Below, one piece after another: positions 46,742 to 55,231 of a stretch of 64,000 nucleotides of DNA; positions within the stretch are counted from its first letter, which is position 1, and each line of letters starts with the position of its first letter. The position numbers and the translations under genes were made by a program. This DNA is from Rickettsiella endosymbiont of Dermanyssus gallinae (GTDB taxonomy: Bacteria > Pseudomonadota > Gammaproteobacteria > Diplorickettsiales > Diplorickettsiaceae): contig NZ_CP079094.1 in the NCBI RefSeq assembly GCF_019285595.1, positions 434,001-498,000 on the forward strand. Direction: 5' to 3'. The notes under the pieces are model-generated. The model had not been told where the DNA came from. It searched no databases and saw only the letters and a program-made list of their open reading frames with translations.

Positions 46742-49225
46742 CTAGGAGCCTAAGGGATATTTTGCCACGACGAGATTTTTAACATCAGTCGATGTTTGAT
46801 ATGTAGTTGGAACCGAAAAGAAAGCCGCCGGTGATGCTGTTACGGTTACTGGTGGTGGAGTATTTTGTTCTGGTTCAGCTAATAAAGCTTTTAGATGTTC
46901 TATCTCCGCTAGATTCTCTTTTATTCGAGCTTGATTCTCTTTTATTCGAGCTTGATTCTCTTTTATTCGAGCTTGATTCTCTTTTATTCGAGCTTGATTC
47001 TCTTTTATTCGAGCTTGATTCTCTTTTATTCGAGCTTCTGCTTCTTTTGTATTTTTGCGTGTTTGGGCTGTAGTAGCATCCATCTGCTTGCGTTCATTGA
47101 TGTGTTGACGGGTTTCTTCGCTATACGCTTGTAGTTCATCAGGCGAGAGAGAGAACATATAAACACTCCATTGCATGCGGTTGATATGATAATGCATGCA
47201 ATCAAGCGCGAGATTTTTCAGGTGCATTAATAAGGAATCTGCTGCTCGTTCAGCATCGGAATTTTTTAATTCATTGGGATTTTGCTCTCTGAATTTTTGC
47301 AAGTCATTTTTTACAGACTTGATCTGTCCAAGATAGTACTGCGATTGCTCTTTTAATAGCGCATCATTCCTGTGAACTTCAGATTTTTTATCCAAATGAA
47401 ACATCAATAATAATTCTTTAATGATCCCGGCAATTTTTGCATCGTATTGATGTACAAATTCTACGGCATTACCTGAATGTGCATCCAACACCTCTTGAAA
47501 TTCGAACCAGCGTTTTTGGAACGGAGGAAAGAAATAGAAGCCAGCGCCTAAACGTTCGACCGCTTGCAGCATGAGAAGGGCAAGCTTAGGAATAGAATCT
47601 TCTGTCCATATTACTGGTTCTTGGTTTTTTTGATATAACCACCGTCCTGGTTTTAATAGACTATTGGCTAAATCGGCGTGAGGAACTATGCGCCCAATTT
47701 TTTGAAACCAAACGCTTAGGATCATTTGTGTGATCTGATTTAGATCTGTGCAAAAATCTTTATGAATCTCTTGCACCAAACGATAAAGGTTTCTTTTGTC
47801 AAAAAAAGGAATTTCATTTTTTTGAAACTCCCTCTCTTCGGTGCTTATATACTCCTTGATCTTCGCCATGAGACGAGGCTCCTGTCGACAGAGCAGCCAT
47901 TGTAAAAAGGATCCCTTCTTAGGATAACCATGATATTCAAACCAGTCCTGGATAAAGAAATCAGCACACAGTTTATTTAAGGCCGGATCCACTAAGGACT
48001 TCCAATCCTCAAGCGGTATTTCTTGCCTGGCAGTATGGCGTAAAATTTTTTCTTTGAACTTAATGAACCGGCCAGACGGTTTTAGAGGGTTCTCGCCTAA
48101 AACCCCTTTTTTAAACGTATTTGGCCAGTCAAACGTACTCATAAAACTCTCAAATAAGGCCAGTGCTATCGATTGATATTCTGAAGCATGCTTCTCCTTA
48201 TCCACCCATTGGGTAATGAGTTGCTCATGCAATGAAAAATATAACCAACAACCTTCTCGTATCAACTCGGGCGATTGGAGTTTTTTGTTTCGAGCGGCTT
48301 TTTTAGTGGATTTTCGCAATCGCTCACTGATAGTGAGTAATTGTAAATAGGAAATTTTTGCAGCGCTGGGTGTCGTTGTATATAACGACGTCAATTGACT
48401 AATACATTCTTGTACCCACTGCTTCAAGCGTTCTATCCAGGAAGGCGATAAATCCAGTGTGCTGGTTTTTTCTATAAGTTGCGTTAATTGTTCTAGTAAA
48501 AGCTTTGATAAATGTGCTGTTTCTTTTTCTTTTAGCGATGAATTCTCTATTTCACCAATGTAAACATGTAGTACACCAACCATTTTAGTATAGTGATTAT
48601 AGGCACTATCTTTTTCATCGGAACGCAGACGGTCCTGAGCCGTATTACCCAGCTCATCCAAAAATTGTTTAAAGTAGAAATTCAATGCATGCTTCTGGAT
48701 TCTAAGTAAAGCACGATCGACTGTGCGGTCGATGGGTTTTTTATAGATGGCTTTATAGACTAATTGGTGCAACTGATGTAAGTAGGCCGCTTTAGGTACC
48801 GTCGCTATCATCTGGTCAGCATGCTTTGTCCATAGCATTGTTTGGTAGAACTCAATTAATTGATTGGGATAGCATTCTGTAGCGTTCTTTCGATAGACAT
48901 ACATTGTGAGTAATAGTAGCAATAAAGCAGACAGCCAATCATCTTGGCTATTATCGTCAGCTGAGTATTGCTGTTTCAGCGTCAGCAGACTGTTGAGTTG
49001 TTCAGCGAGTTGTTGAAATCTCTCTACAATAGTTTTTGAATCTGCTCCTCTTAGTCCTGCGCGCAAGGATTCAATCCAATCGGATGTCCACATATCTTGT
49101 TTGGTTGCAGACATCGACAAACAATTTGTTATCCAGAGAGATAGATTGGGTTGCAACAACTGGTCTGTAGAGTCTGCAAACTCTGCAGGCTCTACAACTA
49201 GAATATCTGTGTTGTTAGGAGGCAT
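46742..49225 (-). CDS. Giant unknown protein with heptad repeats and shared tail
   Basis: I choose the ATG at 49225, with AGGA about eight bases upstream, which overlaps the previous gene's stop by 11 bp; a start at 49264 is possible. The 827-residue product is mostly helical and hydrophilic, not recognised. Near its end six exact copies of the heptad ARIKENQ form a coiled coil, followed by a Pro/Thr-rich tail (TASPAAFFSVPTTYQTS) also found in the upstream neighbour. No signal peptide. A structural or secreted role is possible. Confidence 0.7.
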   Translation of the reverse strand: MPPNNTDILVVEPAEFADSTDQLLQPNLSLWITNCLSMSATKQDMWTSDWIESLRAGLRGADSKTIVERFQQLAEQLNSLLTLKQQYSADDNSQDDWLSALLLLLLTMYVYRKNATECYPNQLIEFYQTMLWTKHADQMIATVPKAAYLHQLHQLVYKAIYKKPIDRTVDRALLRIQKHALNFYFKQFLDELGNTAQDRLRSDEKDSAYNHYTKMVGVLHVYIGEIENSSLKEKETAHLSKLLLEQLTQLIEKTSTLDLSPSWIERLKQWVQECISQLTSLYTTTPSAAKISYLQLLTISERLRKSTKKAARNKKLQSPELIREGCWLYFSLHEQLITQWVDKEKHASEYQSIALALFESFMSTFDWPNTFKKGVLGENPLKPSGRFIKFKEKILRHTARQEIPLEDWKSLVDPALNKLCADFFIQDWFEYHGYPKKGSFLQWLLCRQEPRLMAKIKEYISTEEREFQKNEIPFFDKRNLYRLVQEIHKDFCTDLNQITQMILSVWFQKIGRIVPHADLANSLLKPGRWLYQKNQEPVIWTEDSIPKLALLMLQAVERLGAGFYFFPPFQKRWFEFQEVLDAHSGNAVEFVHQYDAKIAGIIKELLLMFHLDKKSEVHRNDALLKEQSQYYLGQIKSVKNDLQKFREQNPNELKNSDAERAADSLLMHLKNLALDCMHYHINRMQWSVYMFSLSPDELQAYSEETRQHINERKQMDATTAQTRKNTKEAEARIKENQARIKENQARIKENQARIKENQARIKENQARIKENLAEIEHLKALLAEPEQNTPPPVTVTASPAAFFSVPTTYQTSTDVKNLVVAKYPLGS
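46912..47037 (-). repeat. 21-bp tandem repeat, six perfect copies
   Basis: GATTCTCTTTTATTCGAGCTT repeats six times without mismatch. On the minus strand it codes for heptads of the type KENQARI. Perfect identity over 126 bp suggests recent expansion and that copy number can vary by slippage without breaking the frame. Confidence 0.92.
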
Positions 49226-52200
49226 GACTACATCCTGGTAAGTTAAGATTATCGGCCTCAGCATTTGATGCTTGTGATGTAGTCGGAGCCGAAAAGAAAG
49301 CTACCGGTGATGCTGCTACGGTTGCTTGTGATGTAGTCGGTCGTCCTTGTTTAGCTAATAAAGCGTCGTGTAGACGTTTTTTCTCTGCTTCTGTCGTTTG
49401 TTTTTGCGCTTCTGTCGTTTGTTTTTGCACGTCTGTCGTTTGTTTTTGCACGTCTGTCTTTTGTTTTTGCACGTCTGTCTTTTGTTTTTGCACGTCTGTC
49501 TTTTGTTTTTGCACGTCTGTCTTTTGTCCTCGAGCTTTTTCCCCTGCTATCTCTCTGTGTTCGTCAGTGGCTGCCGGTGTTTCTGTTCGTTGCGCAGTGG
49601 GTTCCGAACCTGAAGCGAGCCCAGGAGCATTTTCCTTCAGTTTTTTGATGTCTATAAGAGGGCCATCTATGAATCTTTCCATTATCTTATACAAAACACT
49701 GCTACGGCCAAGTGTGGCTTTCTTGCTCATGTTCTTATAATTTTCTTCCAAGTCATCTAACACGTTGCTAATGCTCTCTACATCTTCTTCCGATAATAGA
49801 GCGCATAAATCGCCAATATATATTCGCACACTGTCCAGTCGCTCTTGTCCGACTTCAGGTTGCCCTTGTTCAACTTTAAGATTAGATCTAATTCCATTTC
49901 TAAATGAACACCCCCATCGTTTTATGAGCGGTAATTCGTTGTAATACTCCGGCTCCATTCTCGCTAAAGCTGACAAATAGTAATCTAGCAAATCTGTAAA
50001 AATAATCTCTAGTTTTTTCACCGCGTTCGGCGGCACACTGCTCAACGCCTTACTGTTAGTAATGATAGACAGCGTTTTTTTGGAGTCGTAGACGATAGCT
50101 TGTATTGAAAGACTATTATTAATCGCGGTAGGCGACGCTAACTCGAGCGCTGGGTTAGGCGTATTTGTTAAAACTAAGGAGCGATCAGTAAATAAGTGAA
50201 AGAATAGAGGTACCCTATCGGCTTGACAATCGGTGCAAGCGTAAAGCCAAGCTTTCGTTCTTGAGTCATCTTTTTTATCCGGGTAAAAATAATGCGTGAG
50301 TTGCTTGGATCGGGAAGAGGTTTTAGGATTTTCTCTCCAGTCACAAACCCCATTCGGATCGACTCCTCTATAAATCACATAGGATAAATCATCTAGGGTT
50401 GGTACTTGCCGTTCTTTATCTGCTTTATTGATGGTTTCAGTCGGATACAGATAATGAAATAAGCTGATGGTTGAAGAAGTAGAAGAGTCAATTTCTTTAC
50501 AGATACGTCTCTGGGCTTGCTTGATACGTGCCACAGCCGTTTGATGTGCTTGATTTTTGTGTACCTCGGAAGCTTTTGTTTGTTTGTTAGAAAAGGTGTT
50601 AATCACCTCTGTATAATGAGATTTATTTTTCTCCAACGCGTCTTGTAACCGTTTAAGATCGGCAATAAGATCTTTGGCTAGTTTCTTCATCTCAGAAGGG
50701 ATGGCGATGGATTTTTTTTCTGAGTCATCTTTGCGATGCTTCGACCAAACATCCGTCTTAAATGATTTCGGTAACTGGATCAATGTATCATTTTTTTCCC
50801 AGATAGCGCCCCAATGGCTATCTCGATATTCTTGAATAAGTTCATCAGGCAATAAGCTTTTTCCAAATGCTGATTTTACATTGCAATTGCTGAAACAACA
50901 GGGTGAAACTAAAATTGCTGTGTACAGTTCGATCGAACTCTGTTTTTTTTCGTTTGTTTTGAGCCACTCTAGTAGCAATTGCCGCTCCTTCAGTTTCCAT
51001 CGCAATTCCTCCATTTGCCGTTCTACCGGTCGCTGTTCCTCCGGTCGTAGTCCCTCCAGTTGTTGTTGCAGTATCGCTAGTTGCTGTTCCTCGTGATCAT
51101 TGCTCGGCAACCGCGCTTCTTCTATCAGTGTACTGAGAAACTGAGTGAGCTGTATGCACTTTTCGATTTGCCAACTGCGTAAACTACAGGCCATCTTATA
51201 AGCCTGCTGATCGACTTCAATTTGTTCCATCTCGTATTCGGGAACAGCTTTAGGTAAGAAAATATAAGCCATCAGTAATTTTTCATCCTCTTTGGCAGCG
51301 TGCACATCCATCGTATGTAGAAAAATACGCTGCCCGACTACTCTCTGTTTAGCTTCAGTCAGTAGGGGAGCCCAATCTGGTTTGGTCTCAAATGGGTTGA
51401 TCAGTTTTGCTTTGTGGACTTGTTGAATAGTTATGAATAGCTTGAGGATATCAGTACAGGTAGTGGCAAGTACTGGATTGTTTGGCAGGAACGCATGTAT
51501 TCTTTGCGATATTTGATCGGGGTAATTCATGCACAGTTGGATGATTTGCTGTAATGGGTCATTAGGCCGCACTCTACGGAAAACGCTAACAGTGCTTGAG
51601 TTTGTTGCAGGTCTCAAGTAGATGGCACTGAAGCCTCGATAAAATTGGGCAGCAATTGCTTGTTCTTTTTTTTTCAGTTGTTCAATGCAACCCTCAATGC
51701 TTTTTAAACAGTGATTATATCGTGTAATTACACTTGTCGCTTTTGGCTCTTTCTCACATAATAAATCGGCGATATACAAGGTTTGACGAGGTGGCAATAC
51801 AAGCGAATAAAAAAATTTTTTGAAATTATTTTCAAAGATTTGAAAGTAACCGCTAATCCTTCCTAAATAGGAGGAGAGCGTGCGGTAATCATCAGAGGTC
51901 AATACAGAAACGAGCTTTGTTAAAGCTGTCTCGATTTCTATGAAACTTGTTAGTGCCTTTTCTAAATCACTAACACGATCATTTAGATTAGTCAGATACT
52001 TTTCAGCTTCTTTTTTAATTTTCAGAATAGCTTTGTCAGCATTGCCGGTAATCTTAAAATCGTAGCGTGTTTTTGCATTTCGTACTATTTCCTGATTTGG
52101 ATTTTTTTCATCTTGGCGTTTTTGATACTGCTTTTGGGCGAGATATACAATAAAACTTCCCCCTTTGTAAGCCTTGTGGAGAGCCTCTTCAGATAAGATT

Positions 52201-52280
52201 ACACGATGCAGATATTCAAATAGTATATGTATGACTTCAGCCGCCGTGATTCCTGCCCCCACTACTGCTACTGCATGCAT
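49215..52280 (-). CDS. Giant unknown protein with heptad repeats and shared tail
   Basis: The 1021-residue product starts with a short hydrophobic stretch (MHAVAVVGAGITAAEVIHIL) and is otherwise helical and hydrophilic, with a coiled-coil candidate at about 80-120. I do not recognise it. Residues about 920-965 are heptads of the type QKQKTDV, with a tail (VAASPVAFFSAPTTSQAS) like the next gene's. The downstream gene starts inside its stop region. Both genes form one unit transcribed toward IS copy 1. They may be partners in a complex. Confidence 0.7.
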   Translation of the reverse strand: MHAVAVVGAGITAAEVIHILFEYLHRVILSEEALHKAYKGGSFIVYLAQKQYQKRQDEKNPNQEIVRNAKTRYDFKITGNADKAILKIKKEAEKYLTNLNDRVSDLEKALTSFIEIETALTKLVSVLTSDDYRTLSSYLGRISGYFQIFENNFKKFFYSLVLPPRQTLYIADLLCEKEPKATSVITRYNHCLKSIEGCIEQLKKKEQAIAAQFYRGFSAIYLRPATNSSTVSVFRRVRPNDPLQQIIQLCMNYPDQISQRIHAFLPNNPVLATTCTDILKLFITIQQVHKAKLINPFETKPDWAPLLTEAKQRVVGQRIFLHTMDVHAAKEDEKLLMAYIFLPKAVPEYEMEQIEVDQQAYKMACSLRSWQIEKCIQLTQFLSTLIEEARLPSNDHEEQQLAILQQQLEGLRPEEQRPVERQMEELRWKLKERQLLLEWLKTNEKKQSSIELYTAILVSPCCFSNCNVKSAFGKSLLPDELIQEYRDSHWGAIWEKNDTLIQLPKSFKTDVWSKHRKDDSEKKSIAIPSEMKKLAKDLIADLKRLQDALEKNKSHYTEVINTFSNKQTKASEVHKNQAHQTAVARIKQAQRRICKEIDSSTSSTISLFHYLYPTETINKADKERQVPTLDDLSYVIYRGVDPNGVCDWRENPKTSSRSKQLTHYFYPDKKDDSRTKAWLYACTDCQADRVPLFFHLFTDRSLVLTNTPNPALELASPTAINNSLSIQAIVYDSKKTLSIITNSKALSSVPPNAVKKLEIIFTDLLDYYLSALARMEPEYYNELPLIKRWGCSFRNGIRSNLKVEQGQPEVGQERLDSVRIYIGDLCALLSEEDVESISNVLDDLEENYKNMSKKATLGRSSVLYKIMERFIDGPLIDIKKLKENAPGLASGSEPTAQRTETPAATDEHREIAGEKARGQKTDVQKQKTDVQKQKTDVQKQKTDVQKQTTDVQKQTTEAQKQTTEAEKKRLHDALLAKQGRPTTSQATVAASPVAFFSAPTTSQASNAEADNLNLPGCSHAS
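49390..49526 (-). repeat. 21-bp tandem repeat, six copies and a part
   Basis: Units of TCTGTCTTTTGTTTTTGCACG and close variants run from 49390 to 49515, with an 11-bp partial unit to 49526. The four distal units are identical and the first ones differ by one or two bases. It codes on the minus strand for QKQKTDV heptads. Confidence 0.9.
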
Positions 52281-52507
52281 TGTTGTCCCCTGTAAAGTAT
52301 TTATTTACTAATAAAACTCCGTAGAGTGTATGATAATTGAATCTATTTTATAAATAGATAAATTAATCATCTTTAATATACCATTTGCTAAACTAATATT
52401 CAGTTTAACTTATTATTAATTTATATATTTTATAAGAGTTACTCTAGTAAATAACAATAATTTATTTTTATAAATGGCTTTTAATATAAAAAATGAATGA
52501 TATATAA
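52281..52507. other. AT-rich gap, divergent promoter region
   Basis: This 227-bp stretch separates the giant gene (minus) from the P450 operon (plus). It is very AT-rich with several TTTATTTA-like runs. Promoters for both directions are expected here. No clear -35/-10 pair can be defended. Confidence 0.4.
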
Positions 52508-52798
52508 AGAAAATATTATTCACAAATCGTAACAGATTTGAGTTCCGATGAGGCAGTGATTATTGCGGTTAGTCAATATGAGTGTAATCAAAAAACACCT
52601 TTGATAGTTTGTACTTCTTACAACTCCTTAGAGATAAAACGAAAATGTCTAGATTTGGTTGCGGATGACTACATAATTAAACCCATAAACCATGAGAGAA
52701 TAGTTGAAAAATAAATCGAAAAATGTTTATTAGTCTCGGGCGAGGAAAGGAAACTTCGTCGCCAACATATTAAGGAGGATACGTTAAATTTAATATAA
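52508..52798 (+). pseudogene. Degraded response-regulator receiver domain
   Basis: The plus-strand frame codes for the C-terminal half of a receiver: SSDEAVIIAVSQYECNQKTP, LIVCTSYNSLEIKRKCLDL, then ADDYIIKPINHERIVEK. The conserved Lys-Pro (KPI) and the preceding Thr/Ser (CTS) are present. The N-terminal half with the phosphoacceptor Asp is missing, and a TAA at 52712 breaks the frame, after which IEKCLLVSGEERKLRRQHIK continues in frame. It is a remnant of a single-domain regulator, directly upstream of the P450 gene. Confidence 0.75.
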
Positions 52799-52823
52799 TT
52801 TTGCTAAGTTAAAGAGAAAATTT

Positions 52824-54284
52824 ATGTATTTACAACAATTAAAAAAAGATTCGGGTTTAATTAATAATGAAAAAGAAAGAAAAGGATGGTTGGAAACTAT
52901 TTATGAAAATTTACTATGGTTAAGCGGAAAGCCTTTTCCTAATATTCCTCACCTAAGAGGTAATTTATTTACAGGAAGATTACCGCATTTTCAAGAAGAA
53001 GATGCAATATTGCATACATTGTTAGCTGCCAAACCGTTAGTGGAGAATCATTCCAGTAAAATGTGTTCTTTTTGGTTGGGCAATAAACGTATATTAATCA
53101 TTACAAAACCAGAGGATATATATAATTTTAAGATAAAACAAAAAGAATTAATATCCAGCAAAGTAGAATCATTTGATTATTTACATGGCGAAACCCATTC
53201 AATTCTTACCGAAGAGGGGAAGATTTGGAGAAAAAAAAGAGAAGCTTATAGTTCTCATTTGAATTCTAATAACACTAATTCAGATGTAGAAAGTATAGTA
53301 AGAGGTTACATAGCTTATATTAAAGCCAACCATAAATCCGAAATCAACTTAAAAAAATTATTTGATGCTTTTTCGCTTAAAATCAATGCAAATTTATTAA
53401 TGGGATTGCCAGCTACATCACCTAATGAAGCAATAGGGATAGAAGATTATAAAAGAAACTTAACAGAAACCATGTTAACAGCAACAAGTTTATTCGGCAT
53501 ACAAGAATCTGGTGGGAAGTCGGCTGAGAATCTAGAGCGCCATTTTCAAAATATAATAAAAAGATTTCCACTGTTAAATAGCAATAACTTAATTAATACC
53601 ATCGGTAAAATAAATGTAGACTCCGAAGAAGATGTGGGTCCAAAAGACATTATGGCCGATTTTAATCTTCTTCTTCTTGCAGGGACCGAAACTAATTCTT
53701 TTGTTTTACAAACGGTGCTTTATTTGCTTGCAACTCATCCTGAAATAGAAAAAAAATTACGTAAAGAACTTAGCGAAAAATTAAAAGACACTATCCCAAG
53801 TCTCTCAAATATTAGCCAACTTAGCTACCTTGATAGCATCATTAAAGAGGTCCTACGATTGTATCCTCCAGCTCCTTTCATTTTACCAAGACAGGTTAAA
53901 GAGACTTTACATATAGGTGGAGTTACTTTAGAAAAAGGAGATACTGTTTTTATATCGCCCTACTTAACGCATCGCTTACCCGATGTTTGGGAAAATCCGG
54001 ACAAATTTGACCCAGAGCGATTTGGGCCAGAGAAAGAAATCCCAAAAGGTGCCTATATTCCTTTCGGCTTAGGATCACGTGCTTGCCCTGGGCAACGCTA
54101 TGCCGCACAACTTATAAAGTTCTTTACAGCAAGTATTTATTTGAACTATTGTGTCTCTCTTGTAGAAGAGCCGGCTGATATATCAATGCATAATAGTAGT
54201 GCATTTTTTTATAAAAGCCCCTCTGTAGCTCAATTCATTCCAGATAGAGAAATAGATGAGCCAGTGAAAAAATTAAACCTATAA
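52824..54284 (+). CDS. Cytochrome P450
   Basis: The protein is 486 residues. The I-helix AGTET is at residues 286-290, the ExxR motif (KEVLR) at 342-345, the PERF motif at 397-400, and the heme-binding FGLGSRACPG with Cys421 at about 414-423. The end is slightly longer than usual, ending VKKLNL. No membrane segment is seen, so it is probably soluble. The CDPS gene begins 56 bp later, so it probably tailors a cyclodipeptide. It lacks an obvious redox partner gene nearby. Confidence 0.93.
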   Translation: MYLQQLKKDSGLINNEKERKGWLETIYENLLWLSGKPFPNIPHLRGNLFTGRLPHFQEEDAILHTLLAAKPLVENHSSKMCSFWLGNKRILIITKPEDIYNFKIKQKELISSKVESFDYLHGETHSILTEEGKIWRKKREAYSSHLNSNNTNSDVESIVRGYIAYIKANHKSEINLKKLFDAFSLKINANLLMGLPATSPNEAIGIEDYKRNLTETMLTATSLFGIQESGGKSAENLERHFQNIIKRFPLLNSNNLINTIGKINVDSEEDVGPKDIMADFNLLLLAGTETNSFVLQTVLYLLATHPEIEKKLRKELSEKLKDTIPSLSNISQLSYLDSIIKEVLRLYPPAPFILPRQVKETLHIGGVTLEKGDTVFISPYLTHRLPDVWENPDKFDPERFGPEKEIPKGAYIPFGLGSRACPGQRYAAQLIKFFTASIYLNYCVSLVEEPADISMHNSSAFFYKSPSVAQFIPDREIDEPVKKLNL

Positions 54285-54340
54285 TTTTCTATCTAACCAT
54301 TGGCGTAAATATTACTAATAATTAAAAGAACTCATTAACT

Positions 54341-55228
54341 ATGTCTAAAGTTGCTAAATTTAAAGATTCTATTGAGCATCCGAAAAAGAATTCCGTTTGT
54401 TTATTAACCGTTATTAGTCTTGATCAGGACTATCAACAAGGCGAAAGCTTTAATGCTTTTTGTCAACTCTTAAATCAAGAGTATGAATTAAACAAACGTG
54501 TAAATAAGTTAATTATCCTTGAAACAGGATATCTAAAACGACATTATATTAGATTAGACGCGACTCTTAGTATTGAGGATGCAAACGAGAAAGCTAGACA
54601 ATGGGGTAAAGAATGGATTAAAAGTCATAAGGTACATTTAGAAGGATTGCAAATACCTTATGAAATTAAAAGTTGGGAGGAAATTACTCGCAGGGGCTCG
54701 CTTGATGAGAAAGACACGAGTTTTTCTTCTCATATTGCTAGGATAAAAAGGGATTATGAGAAGGAAGACGATAGATTAAAGCACTTAGTTAATACCTTAT
54801 CAAGGAGTTATGCTTTTAAATTAGTGGATGAATGGGATAGGCGGGGTGTAAAAATAAAATTTGATATTTGTTTTCAAGCAGCGAAAAATTATCTCCTTGA
54901 AGAAGGGACTATTATTTTTGAATTAATTAAATTAGGCGCTGATTATATTATTTATCCTGATAGAAGTAATCCTGTTTTAAAATATATTTATAAAAAATAT
55001 CTTATGGAGACCGATCCATTGCCATGGAAAAGATATCAAATTATAACTGATAAAGAATCTCCATCTACAAATTTAAAAAACAAATCTAACCCAGTACCTT
55101 TAATAAAATTGAAAGAAAGTGTTGATACAGCGCTAACTCACGTTAGCTATAACTGGGATGATGGGCAAGTTAAAAAATTTTATAAAGGTTTCGTTGCTCT
55201 TCTTTCTAGTGTTGATAAAAAGGAATAA
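54341..55228 (+). CDS. tRNA-dependent cyclodipeptide synthase (CDPS)
   Basis: The protein is 295 residues. Near the N-terminus LLTVISLDQDY gives Ser26, the likely acyl acceptor, in a Rossmann strand like the GIS of AlbC. The second motif, AKNYLLEEGTIIFELIKLGA, has Tyr184 and Glu188 at the spacing of AlbC Tyr178/Glu182. ADYIIYPDRSNP has Tyr205-Pro206, the YP mark of the XYP subfamily. It would couple two aminoacyl-tRNAs to a diketopiperazine. The product cannot be predicted. The kinase gene starts 3 bp after its stop. Confidence 0.88.
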   Translation: MSKVAKFKDSIEHPKKNSVCLLTVISLDQDYQQGESFNAFCQLLNQEYELNKRVNKLIILETGYLKRHYIRLDATLSIEDANEKARQWGKEWIKSHKVHLEGLQIPYEIKSWEEITRRGSLDEKDTSFSSHIARIKRDYEKEDDRLKHLVNTLSRSYAFKLVDEWDRRGVKIKFDICFQAAKNYLLEEGTIIFELIKLGADYIIYPDRSNPVLKYIYKKYLMETDPLPWKRYQIITDKESPSTNLKNKSNPVPLIKLKESVDTALTHVSYNWDDGQVKKFYKGFVALLSSVDKKE

Positions 55229-55231
55229 TTT

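Noticed and set aside
46807-47134. Open frames on the plus strand coding for FELDSLL-type repeats
   Set aside because: They are antisense shadows of the 21-bp heptad repeat in the minus-strand gene.
46912-49526. CRISPR array
   Set aside because: The tandem repeats have no spacers, keep a reading frame, and no cas genes are near.
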